In this document: positions 1 through 7,067 of the stretch, piece after piece
How positions within the stretch are numbered: position 1 is the stretch's first letter
How the letters are laid out: each line of letters opens with the position of its first letter
Source: a virus
DNA: 42,069 nt
Direction: 5' to 3' (one strand)
IMG/VR virus record: IMGVR_UViG_3300009551_000028
Coordinates: 1-42,069 of that record
Made by a program: the position numbers and the translations under genes
Notes under the pieces: model-generated
Told to the model about the DNA's origin: nothing
The model's input: only the letters and a program-made list of their open reading frames with translations
Databases searched by the model: none

Positions 1-123
1 GCCACGCGCCCGATGTGGCCAAACTGGAGTCGGAGGTGCAGACGTGGCGAAAGAACGCGGCAGACCTTTGGCCGCTTGCGAAAGCGTGGGCCACGCATTG
101 GCAGGGCTCGCCATATTACGGAA
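1..123. repeat. Terminal direct repeat, left copy
   Basis: These 123 bases are identical to 41947-42069. The copies lie inside one gene that leaves the right edge and completes from the left edge, so the window is a circular or terminally redundant phage genome. The repeat may be only an assembly overlap; a lambda-type terminase would normally give cohesive ends rather than a 123-bp terminal repeat. Confidence 0.95.
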
Positions 124-176
124 ACGGAACCGAAAGCCCCGTGCATGCTGAGATACTGGAAAGGACCAAGCAATGA
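1..176 (+). CDS. DUF3850/ASCH-like protein, 3' end (continues from 41379)
   Basis: This is the C-terminal part of the gene that starts at 41379. Joining the edges through the 123-bp repeat gives one frame ending in TGA at 174-176, for 247 residues in all. The tail seen here is rich in Trp and charged residues, with no recognised motif. The stop overlaps the ATG at 173 (ATGA), typical of translational coupling here. The DUF3850 domain is in the other piece. Confidence 0.85.
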   Translation, partial: HAPDVAKLESEVQTWRKNAADLWPLAKAWATHWQGSPYYGNGTESPVHAEILERTKQ

Positions 177-577
177 GCGCAAACGAAGACTACGAAGATC
201 CCGAGTATACCAAGATGAAGGCTCGGAAGGATGCGATTTTAGCCCGTGCGGGAACCGGCAAGATGTTATCCGACGCACAGGTGAGCCCATCAGGGGTGAC
301 GGTTTCTCCTGGTGGGCGCTCTGAATTACTTGCCCGCATCGCTACCTTGGAGGCGGAGGTTGCGCGGCTGACTGGCGCAGTTCTGGACCGTGGTTTAGAG
401 CTTAGCGATCTTAGGAAAGACCTAGATTACGTAGCTGAGCAGAGAAACACGGCGCAGGCCGACAACAAGCGGCTAAGGAAGGGGCTGGCGTCTATCGTGA
501 AAAAGCACGAGGCGAATGGAATGGCAGACTGGCCAACCACAAAGATCGCCCGCAACGCGCTGGAGGGGAAGAAATGA
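173..577 (+). CDS. Hypothetical coiled-coil protein (134 aa)
   Basis: No family recognised. Residues about 50-110 show heptad-like spacing of Leu, Ile and Val with many Glu, Arg and Lys, suggesting a coiled coil and perhaps oligomerisation. The end is basic. It starts in an ATGA overlap with the upstream DUF3850 gene and overlaps the next gene by four bases, so it belongs to the accessory operon that wraps round the window edge. Role unknown. Confidence 0.7.
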   Translation: MSANEDYEDPEYTKMKARKDAILARAGTGKMLSDAQVSPSGVTVSPGGRSELLARIATLEAEVARLTGAVLDRGLELSDLRKDLDYVAEQRNTAQADNKRLRKGLASIVKKHEANGMADWPTTKIARNALEGKK

Positions 578-870
578 GCCGGGAGCAAATCGCGATGGCT
601 GCTATTGCCTTTCAAAAGGCATACGCCGAGGCCACGAATATCCGCCGCGAAATTGCCCGCTGCCGATGCACTGAAGCATGTCGCCCAAGCGAAGACGACA
701 ACGGAGTGCCGCCATGCTATCTCGATTCCGAGGCCGATCAGTCAATGATGTGTGAGCCATGCCAGAGGCGAGTTTGCGAGAAGCGCAGACTCGCAGATGC
801 GAAAATGAAAGTGATCAGTGCTCGCCGAAAGCTGCTGAGAATCACCGCCAAGGAAACCGCTTCCCAGTGA
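574..870 (+). CDS. Hypothetical Cys-rich protein (98 aa)
   Basis: Six Cys residues lie in two clusters in the middle (CRCTEAC, then CEPC followed later by C), as in small zinc-binding phage proteins, flanked by basic helical ends. No family recognised. Start coupled by ATGA to the gene before. It is the last gene before the first structural promoter. Confidence 0.65.
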   Translation: MSREQIAMAAIAFQKAYAEATNIRREIARCRCTEACRPSEDDNGVPPCYLDSEADQSMMCEPCQRRVCEKRRLADAKMKVISARRKLLRITAKETASQ

Positions 871-971
871 CCCAGCCCGCCGCCGCGAGCCTGCGGGCCG
901 CTGTCCTGCCCCTCCCAGACAATAAAAACGTCACCACGGGCCTACTGTACACGGGAAACGCCTATCCGTGA

Positions 972-1004
972 CCCGTTGACGGGAGAGAAACGCGGTCCTA
1001 GAAG
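972..1004 (+). promoter_or_regulatory. Family A promoter for the gpW-like gene; probably leaderless
   Basis: The palindrome CCCGTTGACGGG (972-983) contains the -35 box TTGACG (976-981). After a 17-bp spacer comes TAGAAG (999-1004) as -10. Only six bases separate it from the ATG at 1011, so transcription should begin at or next to the start codon. No Shine-Dalgarno sequence fits. The same arrangement recurs at 7471, 13592 and 18905. Confidence 0.7.
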
Positions 1005-1010
1005 GCCGCC

Positions 1011-1601
1011 ATGCCCGCGACAACCATTCAGGGTCTCTACGAGTGCGGCGACAATATCACCATCGTCCAGTCCTTCACCGACTACCCAGCGTCGGCGTAC
1101 AGCATCACGCTTTATCTGAGCCTGAACGGCACGGCGGCCACCAATACGGCGGGATCGGGTAGCGGGACCGACTGGACCTTCAGCCTGACCTCGGCCACGA
1201 CCTCAAACCTCACGGCCGGCGTCTACGACTACGCCTTCTACGCCACCAAGACGGCCGACAACAGCCGTTCGACGGCTCAGACCGGGCAACTGACCTTCAT
1301 CCCCAACCTTGCGGCCAGCCAGACACCCAGTACGGCACAGCAACTCCTGACGGCCCTCAATGCGACGATCCTGGAACTCAGCGGGAGCGGCAATCAGAGC
1401 GTTTCGTTCAACGGCCAAAGCTTTTCCAAGCGGGACATGACCCAACTGATGGCGATGCGCAGGGAATTGGAGGCCCAAGTCTTCAGGGAACAACGGGCGG
1501 CTGCCAACCTGCGGGGAGTGGTAGACAGCGGAAACATCTCTCCGGTGTTCTGCCCATCGGGCTCGCAGTTCCCGTTCGGCTGGCCTTGGCCGGGGCGCTA
1601 G
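1011..1601 (+). CDS. Putative head-tail joining protein, gpW-like C-terminus (196 aa)
   Basis: Residues 1-105 are rich in Thr, Ser and alternating hydrophobics, like a beta-sandwich. Residues about 107-165 resemble gpW: a helix, a short beta hairpin with the SVSFNGQSFS pattern, then a helix with MAMRRELEAQV. In lambda the order is gpA, W, B (terminase, joiner, portal), and this gene is directly before a lambda-type portal. It may be a fusion of a beta domain and a gpW module. The call rests on position and a short motif; a fold prediction would decide. Confidence 0.5.
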   Translation: MPATTIQGLYECGDNITIVQSFTDYPASAYSITLYLSLNGTAATNTAGSGSGTDWTFSLTSATTSNLTAGVYDYAFYATKTADNSRSTAQTGQLTFIPNLAASQTPSTAQQLLTALNATILELSGSGNQSVSFNGQSFSKRDMTQLMAMRRELEAQVFREQRAAANLRGVVDSGNISPVFCPSGSQFPFGWPWPGR

Positions 1602-1604
1602 TCC

Positions 1605-1633
1605 TTTACGCCCGCTAGGGAGGGGAGTAGAAG
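1605..1633 (+). promoter_or_regulatory. Family A promoter for portal
   Basis: TTTACG (1605-1610, one mismatch to TTGACG), a 17-bp spacer and TAGAAG (1628-1633), ten bases before the portal ATG at 1644. It lacks the CCCG arms, so palindrome and promoter can be separated. The predicted leader is about three bases. Confidence 0.55.
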
Positions 1634-1643
1634 GCGCGCCGGC

Positions 1644-3407
1644 ATGAAAAAGAAACCCGCGCCCGCCAAGAAGACCAAAGCACCCCAGCAACAGCGCAAC
1701 CTCGCGCTCGTGAACGCGACCGGGCCTCGCTTCGCAGACTGGCCGATCTGGGCGCAAACGTACGATGGGGACACCTGGGCCAACCAGTTCATCATTCGCC
1801 AGCGGTCCCGGGACCTTTTCCAGACTAACCCGTATTTCGTGTCTGGAGCCCTTCAGACGTGCGCAAACACCTTTGGAGACACCGGCATGCAGCTTCGGAT
1901 GCGCATCAAAGAGACCGAGGATCGGATCGTCTATGCTCAGGACGAGAAATGGGCGCTGGTGGAGCATGAGCGTCGGTGGCAGAAGGTGCTCGGCTGGGCC
2001 GCTGAACGCGCCGGACGTGCTGCGCCTCAGTATCGGCTGTTCGAGCGGGACGATCGGGGACAGGCTACGATCCAGGTCGGGCAACCGGACATCTACGCCT
2101 GCAAGGTCATCCAAGAGGCTTGGGCGGAATGGAAGGAGGCGCAGTATTGCGACGTTCGGGGCGCTCGAGATTACAACACCCTTTGCCAGATCCGGCTGGT
2201 GTCGGCGATGAGGGACGGGGACCACTTCATCCGGATGGTGCGGGATCCGAAGGTCAACAAATTCGGCTTCAGCCTTCAGCACATCAACGCCGAGCTGTGC
2301 GACTACTGGTACAACGCTCAACTGAGCAACGGCAACGTGGTCCGAATGGGCATCGAGTACCAATGGCATTCTTGGGGGCTCGGGAAGCCCGTCGCCTACT
2401 ACTTCCTCCGCCAACAACCGATGGACTGGCAATGGAGTCAGCCGGGCATGTCGAGCGGGATCGGCAATGCCGGCATGTATGACCGGATCCCAGCCGACCA
2501 GATCATCCACTACGCACGCTACACCGCCAACGACTCAACGCGGCCGTGGCCCTGGTGTGTGAGTGTCTTTCCGAAGGCGTGGCAGCTCGACAAGTTCGAG
2601 GAAGCCGAGGTCGTGGCGGCTCGGGTGAGTGCCTGCAAGATGGCGTTCCTGGTCAGCGACCTTGTGCCGGAGGGCGGCTTCAGCCAAGGGGCATTCCCGG
2701 CAGAGAGCCTGCCGAACCCGCACAAGCATCGCTCCATGAGCGCCGAGCCTGGAAGCCTTCAGGCCCTCGATTGGGGCGTGAAGGTGCAGGACTGGGATCC
2801 GAAGCATCCCACGCAGAATTTCGAGAGCTTCCGCAAGGGGATGGTGCGCAGCATCGCAGCCGGTATGCCGGGATCAACCTATTCGGGGCTGGCGAGCGAC
2901 TACGAGAACATCAACTTCAGCGCGGGGCGGCTGGAACGTCTGAACATTACCGAGATGTGGGAGCTGATCCAACGCTTCGACATCACGACGGCGGAGCGCC
3001 CGATCTTCGAATCATGGCTTGAGATGGCACTGATGACCGGAGCGATCCCGTTGCCGTTCGCCAAGTGGCAAAAGAAGTACGCGCGGCGTTCGTCCTTCCA
3101 AGGCAAGCGATGGGAGGGTGTGGACCCGATGAAGGAGTCCCAAGCTGCCGCCATGGACATCGCGAACAAGCTGACGAGCCGCACGCGGGTCTGTGCAGGC
3201 CGCGCCATCGATTTTGACGAGAACCTTCTGGAACTCGCTGAGGAGGAGATGAAGATCACCGAGCTTGGCATGGATCCCACGACCACCGCTCAGACCCCGC
3301 AGCCAGCGGAACCCGATCAGGACGACCAGCAGGACACCGGGGATCAGATGGACGAGACACCGAAGAACGGCAAGAAGAACGGGCGACGCGTGACGATCCG
3401 CGCTTGA
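1644..3407 (+). CDS. Portal protein, lambda gpB family (587 aa)
   Basis: Dodecameric portal at the capsid vertex: the channel for DNA and the docking point for terminase and connector. Length is close to the usual 500-550 for this family, with a longer acidic tail. Family features seen: the N-terminal run RQRSRDLFQTNPY, the central SGLASDYENINFSA region, and the C-terminal KRWEGVDPMKESQAA with LTSR, where the portal is anchored. Residues after about 545 are low-complexity Asp/Gln/Lys. The stop codon overlaps the -35 box of the next promoter. Confidence 0.93.
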   Translation: MKKKPAPAKKTKAPQQQRNLALVNATGPRFADWPIWAQTYDGDTWANQFIIRQRSRDLFQTNPYFVSGALQTCANTFGDTGMQLRMRIKETEDRIVYAQDEKWALVEHERRWQKVLGWAAERAGRAAPQYRLFERDDRGQATIQVGQPDIYACKVIQEAWAEWKEAQYCDVRGARDYNTLCQIRLVSAMRDGDHFIRMVRDPKVNKFGFSLQHINAELCDYWYNAQLSNGNVVRMGIEYQWHSWGLGKPVAYYFLRQQPMDWQWSQPGMSSGIGNAGMYDRIPADQIIHYARYTANDSTRPWPWCVSVFPKAWQLDKFEEAEVVAARVSACKMAFLVSDLVPEGGFSQGAFPAESLPNPHKHRSMSAEPGSLQALDWGVKVQDWDPKHPTQNFESFRKGMVRSIAAGMPGSTYSGLASDYENINFSAGRLERLNITEMWELIQRFDITTAERPIFESWLEMALMTGAIPLPFAKWQKKYARRSSFQGKRWEGVDPMKESQAAAMDIANKLTSRTRVCAGRAIDFDENLLELAEEEMKITELGMDPTTTAQTPQPAEPDQDDQQDTGDQMDETPKNGKKNGRRVTIRA

Positions 3408-3431
3408 CATCATTACGCTACGGCGTAAAGG
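3404..3431 (+). promoter_or_regulatory. Family B promoter with TTACGC-N4-GCGTAA operator
   Basis: TTGACA (3404-3409) overlaps the portal stop codon. The palindrome at 3413-3428 (centre TACG) fills most of the 16-bp spacer and runs into the -10 box TAAAGG (3426-3431). Nine bases then lead to the ATG at 3441. A protein dimer bound here would block RNA polymerase. It is one of seven such sites. Confidence 0.7.
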
Positions 3432-3440
3432 TCGGGCGCT

Positions 3441-3668
3441 ATGATTGACCTAACAAATATCAACAACCCGTTCGACCTACCTAGAGTGCAGCAAGTTCTG
3501 CTGTTTACCTTTGGTGCCTTGGAAAAACTCGTAAAAGATGGATTTCTTGAGGGACCAAAGGCGCTGACCGAAAAGGGCCGAGAGATGTTCCGGATCCTTG
3601 ATGACTCTGGATTCCGACCCACATCGGAGGAATTGGCAGAGGCCATTAACGCCATTCAATCCCGATGA
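3441..3668 (+). CDS. Hypothetical small protein (75 aa)
   Basis: Short, mostly helical and mildly acidic. Residues 40-70 could form a helix-turn-helix or winged-helix-like pair of helices (TEKGREMFRI, then TSEELAEAINAI), but this is weak. It is the first gene behind an operator-type promoter and is coupled by ATGA to the glycosyltransferase-like gene. It could be a regulator, possibly of its own promoter; nothing proves that. Confidence 0.65.
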   Translation: MIDLTNINNPFDLPRVQQVLLFTFGALEKLVKDGFLEGPKALTEKGREMFRILDDSGFRPTSEELAEAINAIQSR

Positions 3669-4315
3669 ACGCGATCATCCTCGCCCACGGCGGAGCCCAG
3701 GAGGCCGTCAACCGCCATCTCCCGAACTGGAACGCCGCCTTTGACGGTCTGACGTTCATCAGCCCATCAGACGACCCGCTACCGGGTAGCCTGCCCATCG
3801 GTCTCTCCCAACGGGACGGCACGGGGGCCATCGAGCACCTGCTGTTCGCGATGGCGCTGGCCAGCCGGTTCCCGGTGTGCTGCATCATGGAGTACGATGC
3901 GCTGGTGTTCGGGTTTCCGGGACTTTCGCATTCCATTCCGCCAATGAGATTCGGTGATCGCTTTGTAGGTGATTCGCAAGATCTATTCTGCTCCGAAGTC
4001 TTCCCCAACGAAGACCCGCCCGACGTATTCGCGGCCCCGACCTACGGCCATTGTCCCTGGATCGCCACCGGAGAGACATGGTGGAAGCTCCTGACGGCCG
4101 GTGCGGACTTCCAACGGGGCTTCCCCGACCGATGGCTCGCCCTGGCCTCTATACGGGCCAACGTCGCGTTGAGGGGCATGGAGGGCTCCTACAGCCGGGA
4201 TCGGGGTTTCGACGCGCTGGCGGCCCGTATGGCGCGTTTACGGGGCGCTCCGTGCATTCACGGGGTGAAGACGGCGGAGCAATTTGAGACGATCATGGGG
4301 GAGGATGGGGTATGA
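3665..4315 (+). CDS. Putative glycosyltransferase-like protein (216 aa)
   Basis: The N-terminal strand AIILAHGG and the later stretch CCIMEYDALVF (about residues 72-82), with an acidic EYD where GT-A enzymes carry their metal-binding Asp, suggest a nucleotide-sugar transferase fold. The second half has many Trp, Phe and Pro. I could not identify a precise family. A second, clearer GT-type domain is encoded at 11014, so the phage may modify glycans or its own virion. The surrounding genes are non-structural cargo between portal and capsid. Confidence 0.4.
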   Translation: MNAIILAHGGAQEAVNRHLPNWNAAFDGLTFISPSDDPLPGSLPIGLSQRDGTGAIEHLLFAMALASRFPVCCIMEYDALVFGFPGLSHSIPPMRFGDRFVGDSQDLFCSEVFPNEDPPDVFAAPTYGHCPWIATGETWWKLLTAGADFQRGFPDRWLALASIRANVALRGMEGSYSRDRGFDALAARMARLRGAPCIHGVKTAEQFETIMGEDGV

Positions 4316-4524
4316 ACAAACCGCTGACTGCCGCAATGGATAACGTGCTCGCCTTTCGTTTGGGAAAGGTTGCGCTGGCCGCTGGTACAGCAAAAGCCAT
4401 TGGAGATTACATAGACCGGGGACTGCTTTTGCGACGGTTGATGGAAGAGTCAGGATTTGGGATAGTCGAACTTCCTATTGAGTCCCCTTCTCCCGTTGAC
4501 GGGTCAGCCACTCCCCCGGCATAA
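4312..4524 (+). CDS. Hypothetical small protein (70 aa)
   Basis: No family recognised. One helical stretch (residues 10-45) is amphipathic with Ala, Leu and Gly. The last third is Pro/Ser-rich, and its codons include the palindrome CCCGTTGACGGG at 4492-4503. ATGA overlap with the gene before. The C-terminus may be shaped by the embedded promoter rather than by protein function. Confidence 0.6.
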   Translation: MNKPLTAAMDNVLAFRLGKVALAAGTAKAIGDYIDRGLLLRRLMEESGFGIVELPIESPSPVDGSATPPA

Positions 4525-4525
4525 T
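4492..4525 (+). promoter_or_regulatory. Family A-like promoter reading into the RNA island
   Basis: CCCGTTGACGGG (4492-4503) with TTGACG at 4496-4501, then an 18-bp spacer and CATAAT (4520-4525), a close match to the -10 consensus. No ATG follows at the usual distance. An intrinsic terminator begins at 4548, so a transcript from here would be only about 50-55 bases. It may serve a tiny RNA or set entry to the downstream RNA genes. Confidence 0.45.
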
Positions 4526-4547
4526 GCGCCGGGCAGTTTAGGGTAAT

Positions 4548-4585
4548 GCCCCGTCGTCCAGGGGTGGGCGGCGGGGCTTCTTTTT
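4548..4585 (+). terminator. Intrinsic terminator 1 of the RNA island
   Basis: A 12-bp stem (4548-4559 with 4566-4577, including two G-U pairs), a six-base loop and TTCTTTTT at 4578-4585. The base of the stem is GCCCCG/CGGGGC. This is a strong rho-independent terminator. It ends the operon 3441-4524 and any transcript from the promoter at 4492. Confidence 0.85.
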
Positions 4586-4750
4586 GTACTTGTCAGAACC
4601 CGGACGAAACTCCATCGTGCACCGCGTTCAACAGAACTAACAGTGTGAACTCAACATTTAAAGCTCTGCTGGCCCTTCGGGTGCCAGAGATTGACCCCGG
4701 TGCTCCGGGATTGCCCGTCGGACGACTGTTAGCGTCTGCGGGCTCTTTTT
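4586..4750 (+). ncRNA. Candidate small structured RNA between two terminators
   Basis: This segment follows one strong terminator and ends in another, so an independent transcript is likely. From 4669 there are three stem-loops in a row: CTGGC/GCCAG plus CC/GG closed by a UUCG tetraloop (4669-4687), CCCGG/CCGGG with a four-base loop (4696-4709), and the terminator (4713-4743). I could not find a convincing promoter between 4586 and 4669 (TTGTCA near 4590 has no good -10). No convincing protein is encoded on either strand. No known RNA family recognised. Confidence 0.5.
4713..4750 (+). terminator. Intrinsic terminator 2 of the RNA island
   Basis: GCCCG (4713-4717) pairs with CGGGC (4739-4743), and GACG (4721-4724) with CGTC (4733-4736) across a small internal loop. 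TCTTTTT follows at 4744-4750. The next base is the ATG at 4751, so read-through RNA would have the terminator immediately before the start codon. It could therefore also act as an attenuator for the gene at 4751. Confidence 0.8.
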
Positions 4751-5014
4751 ATGTCTGAGCCCACTACTATCCAAATCCCACGGAAAGGCCCTTGGTTCGT
4801 CGTGAACATGGGCTGTCGCTGGAACCAAAAAGAGATTCAGCGCACACGGAAACCAACCAAGGTCTTCCAATCATTCGCGGAAGCATTCGTATTCGCGAAA
4901 ACTCAGGCCGAAACCCACACGCAAGGACAATACGCCGTCTTTGAATGCGTGGGGGCTGTACGGCCATCTAATGCGCGCAGAAAGGCGCTCCAGAAGGAGC
5001 GAAAGAACAAGTAA
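4751..5014 (+). CDS. Hypothetical small basic protein in the RNA island (87 aa)
   Basis: No family recognised. The first 60 residues look like a compact alpha/beta domain (WFVVNMG, VFQSFAEAFVFAK, YAVFECVG) and the last 20 are strongly basic, as in nucleic-acid-binding proteins. It sits alone between a terminator and a large structured RNA region, so it may bind one of those RNAs. That link is inference from position. The ATG directly follows the U-tract and has no Shine-Dalgarno sequence. Confidence 0.6.
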   Translation: MSEPTTIQIPRKGPWFVVNMGCRWNQKEIQRTRKPTKVFQSFAEAFVFAKTQAETHTQGQYAVFECVGAVRPSNARRKALQKERKNK

Positions 5015-5500
5015 CCCGTTCCATCCCCGGAACGGCTCCCGGAGGATCATACGAAAGCCGAACTTACTACGGGGCATCTTCGGGTGTTCCTGGGGAACTA
5101 CGGTGCGAGGACAGCACTCCTGCCGTGGGCAATGCGAAGCAACTGGCTACATTGGTAGCAGGGGCAACTCTCCCAGCGATGGGAGGGAACGCACGGTTTT
5201 CAAAGCTGATCACGATAGGTATCTTTGCACCGGCATTGCGGCGGGTAAGACCCGTTCCTGCGTTTGCGAATCAGCCTTCTGGGCTCGTAAAGTTCCTGCT
5301 CGGATAGAGCACCAATCCAGAACGCTGAACGGCTAAAGCGACCGATTCCCATTGGGGCTGTGTCTCTCCGTTAGCGCCTCTGAAGTCTTCACCTTCGGGT
5401 GGGGGCTTCGGGGGCAAGCTACGGCAGGCATCTCCCTCTAACCCTTGAAGCTGGGACCCTCCCAGCCCCGAACAACCTCCCGGTACAGTACCGAGAGAAA
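5015..5500 (+). ncRNA. Candidate large structured non-coding RNA (about 490 nt)
   Basis: There is no credible gene in 5015-5543. The + strand forms a dense series of stem-loops: 5016-5022/5029-5035 (7 bp); 5071-5078/5083-5090 with UUCG; 5146-5150/5155-5159; 5168-5175/5180-5187 with a GCGA tetraloop; 5194-5197 and 5201-5205 with 5223-5227 and 5229-5232; 5241-5246/5250-5255; 5297-5301/5307-5311; 5332-5336/5371-5375; 5376-5393/5398-5415 (18 bp, UUCG); 5450-5456/5460-5466; 5477-5493 region with 5 bp plus 3 bp. GNRA and UUCG loops and G-U pairs are marks of selected RNA structure. I do not recognise it as group I or II intron, tmRNA, RNase P or tRNA. Size and phage setting recall the GOLLD and ROOL classes, but I see no specific match. 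No promoter found; it may be processed from a longer transcript. Confidence 0.6.
5376..5415 (+). other. 18-bp UUCG-capped hairpin
   Basis: Bases 5376-5393 pair with 5398-5415 without interruption around a TTCG loop at 5394-5397. Five of the pairs are G-U, which are valid only in RNA from the + strand. It is the most stable element of the structured region. Confidence 0.8.
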
Positions 5501-5504
5501 GGAG

Positions 5505-5535
5505 TTGACTTGTTACGCCAGAGCGTAAATAAATA
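5505..5535 (+). promoter_or_regulatory. Family B promoter and operator for the helicase
   Basis: TTGACT (5505-5510), then the palindrome TTACGC-CAGA-GCGTAA (5513-5528). The -10 lies in the AT-rich run TAAATAAATA (5526-5535); its exact register is uncertain because the spacing is 15 to 18 bp. The helicase ATG is at 5544 in the CGTTATG context shared by several genes of this class. Confidence 0.65.
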
Positions 5536-5543
5536 CATCCGTT

Positions 5544-7061
5544 ATGCAACAGATCGCACTGAAATATTCACCCCACCAAGAACGCATCTTCACCTTCATT
5601 CAGGAGAGCACCAAGAGCGCCACCGTGATCGCCGTCGCCGGAGCGGGGAAGACCACAACGCTCGTGGAAGCGTTCAAGCGCATCCAGTCCCGGGCTCTGA
5701 TGCTCGCCTTCAACAAGTCGATTGCCGATGAACTTAAGACCCGTGTCCCGCAACACGTCACCGTCGCCACCTTTCACAGTGTCGGATTTACCGCTTGGCA
5801 ACGCTACCTTGGCAGCCGGGTGCGAGTCGAAAGCTCCAAAGTGAGCGACATTATGAAGGAAGAAATGAGCCCCAAGGAGGGAGAGCTTTACGGGGCTTTT
5901 GTGCGCAAGATGGTCAGCTTGGCTAAATCGGTCGGGATGGGTTACTTGGTCAACGACGTGGAATCAGAATGGGCGGCACTGGCGGATCACTACGACGTAG
6001 AACCCGAAAGCGAGAGCGCCAGGATTGAAGACGGGATCGCTATCGCTCGGGACATTCTGCAACTCAGCAACGCCGCTTCCAAGCAGGTGATCGACTTTGA
6101 CGACATGCTGTTCATGCCGCTCATCAAAAACGTCACGTTCACCAAATTCCCTTTCGTCTGTATCGACGAGGCGCAGGACACCAACGGCGTACAGCGCGCT
6201 CTGCTGAAGCGCATGATCGAAGCGCCATCGGGGAGGCTGATCGCGGTGGGCGATCCATGCCAAGCAATCTACGGATTCCGGGGCGCTGACTCCTCCGCGA
6301 TGGCGAAGATCAAAGAGGAGTTCGAATGCGAGGAATTGCCCCTCACGGTCTCTTACCGCTGCCCGCGCGCCGTGGTGGCGATGGCACAGACCATTGTTCC
6401 ATACATCGAGGCCAGCGATAAAGCTCCGGAAGGGCTCGTTGTTCACAACCCCGGAAAGGTGAACGACGACGGCAAGTTCGAAGCATGGCCATTCCGTCCG
6501 GAGGATGCGATCCTTTGCCGCAACTCCGCTCCTTTGGTGGCGACCGCCTACCGGCTGATCGCCAAGCGGATCGGATGCCGGATTCTGGGGCGAGACATCG
6601 GGGCTGGGCTCGTAAGCTTGATCAAGCAACTGAACGCCAAGGGCATCGACGCACTACTGGTCAAACTGGACGAATGGGAGGCCCGCGAGATCGACCGTGC
6701 GATGGCCAAGGATCAGTCCACCAAAGCCGAGAGTGTGCGGGATCGGGTGGACTGCATCCGCATCATCATCGGGGCGCTGGCGGAGCGGGAACGCACCGTT
6801 CCGAAACTGATTGAGGCAATCCAGTCGCTTTTTACCGACAAAGCCAACGGCACGATTACGCTTTGCACGGTGCACAAGGCAAAGGGCATGGAGTGGCAGC
6901 GCGTCTACATCCTGGATCACAACAAACTGATGCCCTCCAAATGGGCCAAACGGCCTTGGCAAAAAGAACAGGAAAAAAACCTGATGTATGTTGCCTACAC
7001 ACGAGCCAAATTTGAACTCGCATTCATTGACAGCGATCGGGAGATTCCGGATCCAGCATAA
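5544..7061 (+). CDS. UvrD/Rep-family superfamily 1 DNA helicase (505 aa)
   Basis: ATP-driven 3'-5' DNA unwinding, probably in replication or repair. Motifs in order: Walker A VAGAGKTTT (residues 31-39); DEAQ of Walker B near 208; GDPCQAIYGFRGAD (motif III, about 235-249); SYRCP (motif IV); TVHKAKGMEW (motif V, about 440); MYVAYTRAK (motif VI, about 480-488). At 505 residues it is shorter than UvrD or Rep (around 700), as often in phages. It has its own operator-type promoter and is set between structural genes, so it is probably expressed on a different schedule from them. Confidence 0.93.
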   Translation: MQQIALKYSPHQERIFTFIQESTKSATVIAVAGAGKTTTLVEAFKRIQSRALMLAFNKSIADELKTRVPQHVTVATFHSVGFTAWQRYLGSRVRVESSKVSDIMKEEMSPKEGELYGAFVRKMVSLAKSVGMGYLVNDVESEWAALADHYDVEPESESARIEDGIAIARDILQLSNAASKQVIDFDDMLFMPLIKNVTFTKFPFVCIDEAQDTNGVQRALLKRMIEAPSGRLIAVGDPCQAIYGFRGADSSAMAKIKEEFECEELPLTVSYRCPRAVVAMAQTIVPYIEASDKAPEGLVVHNPGKVNDDGKFEAWPFRPEDAILCRNSAPLVATAYRLIAKRIGCRILGRDIGAGLVSLIKQLNAKGIDALLVKLDEWEAREIDRAMAKDQSTKAESVRDRVDCIRIIIGALAERERTVPKLIEAIQSLFTDKANGTITLCTVHKAKGMEWQRVYILDHNKLMPSKWAKRPWQKEQEKNLMYVAYTRAKFELAFIDSDREIPDPA

Positions 7062-7067
7062 GGCCAA

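Noticed and set aside
13-324. 103-codon ORF at the left edge
   Set aside because: It conflicts in frame with the DUF3850 gene continuing from the right edge and with the gene at 173, both joined by ATGA junctions.
1203-2510. Long minus-strand ORF (435 codons) opposite the portal gene
   Set aside because: It lies wholly opposite the gpW-like and portal genes, which have clear family features, and its residues are typical of the reverse of GC-rich coding DNA (Arg, Pro, Leu, His excess).
5015-5500. Group I intron, tRNA or tmRNA in the RNA island
   Set aside because: No flanking split gene, no P7/G-site pattern, no 7-bp acceptor stem with a GTTCRA loop, no tmRNA ends. It is left as an unclassified structured RNA.
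4941-5549. Short ORFs in both strands across the RNA island
   Set aside because: Arg/Ser/Pro-rich products without fold pattern or good starts, in frames that conflict with the stems.
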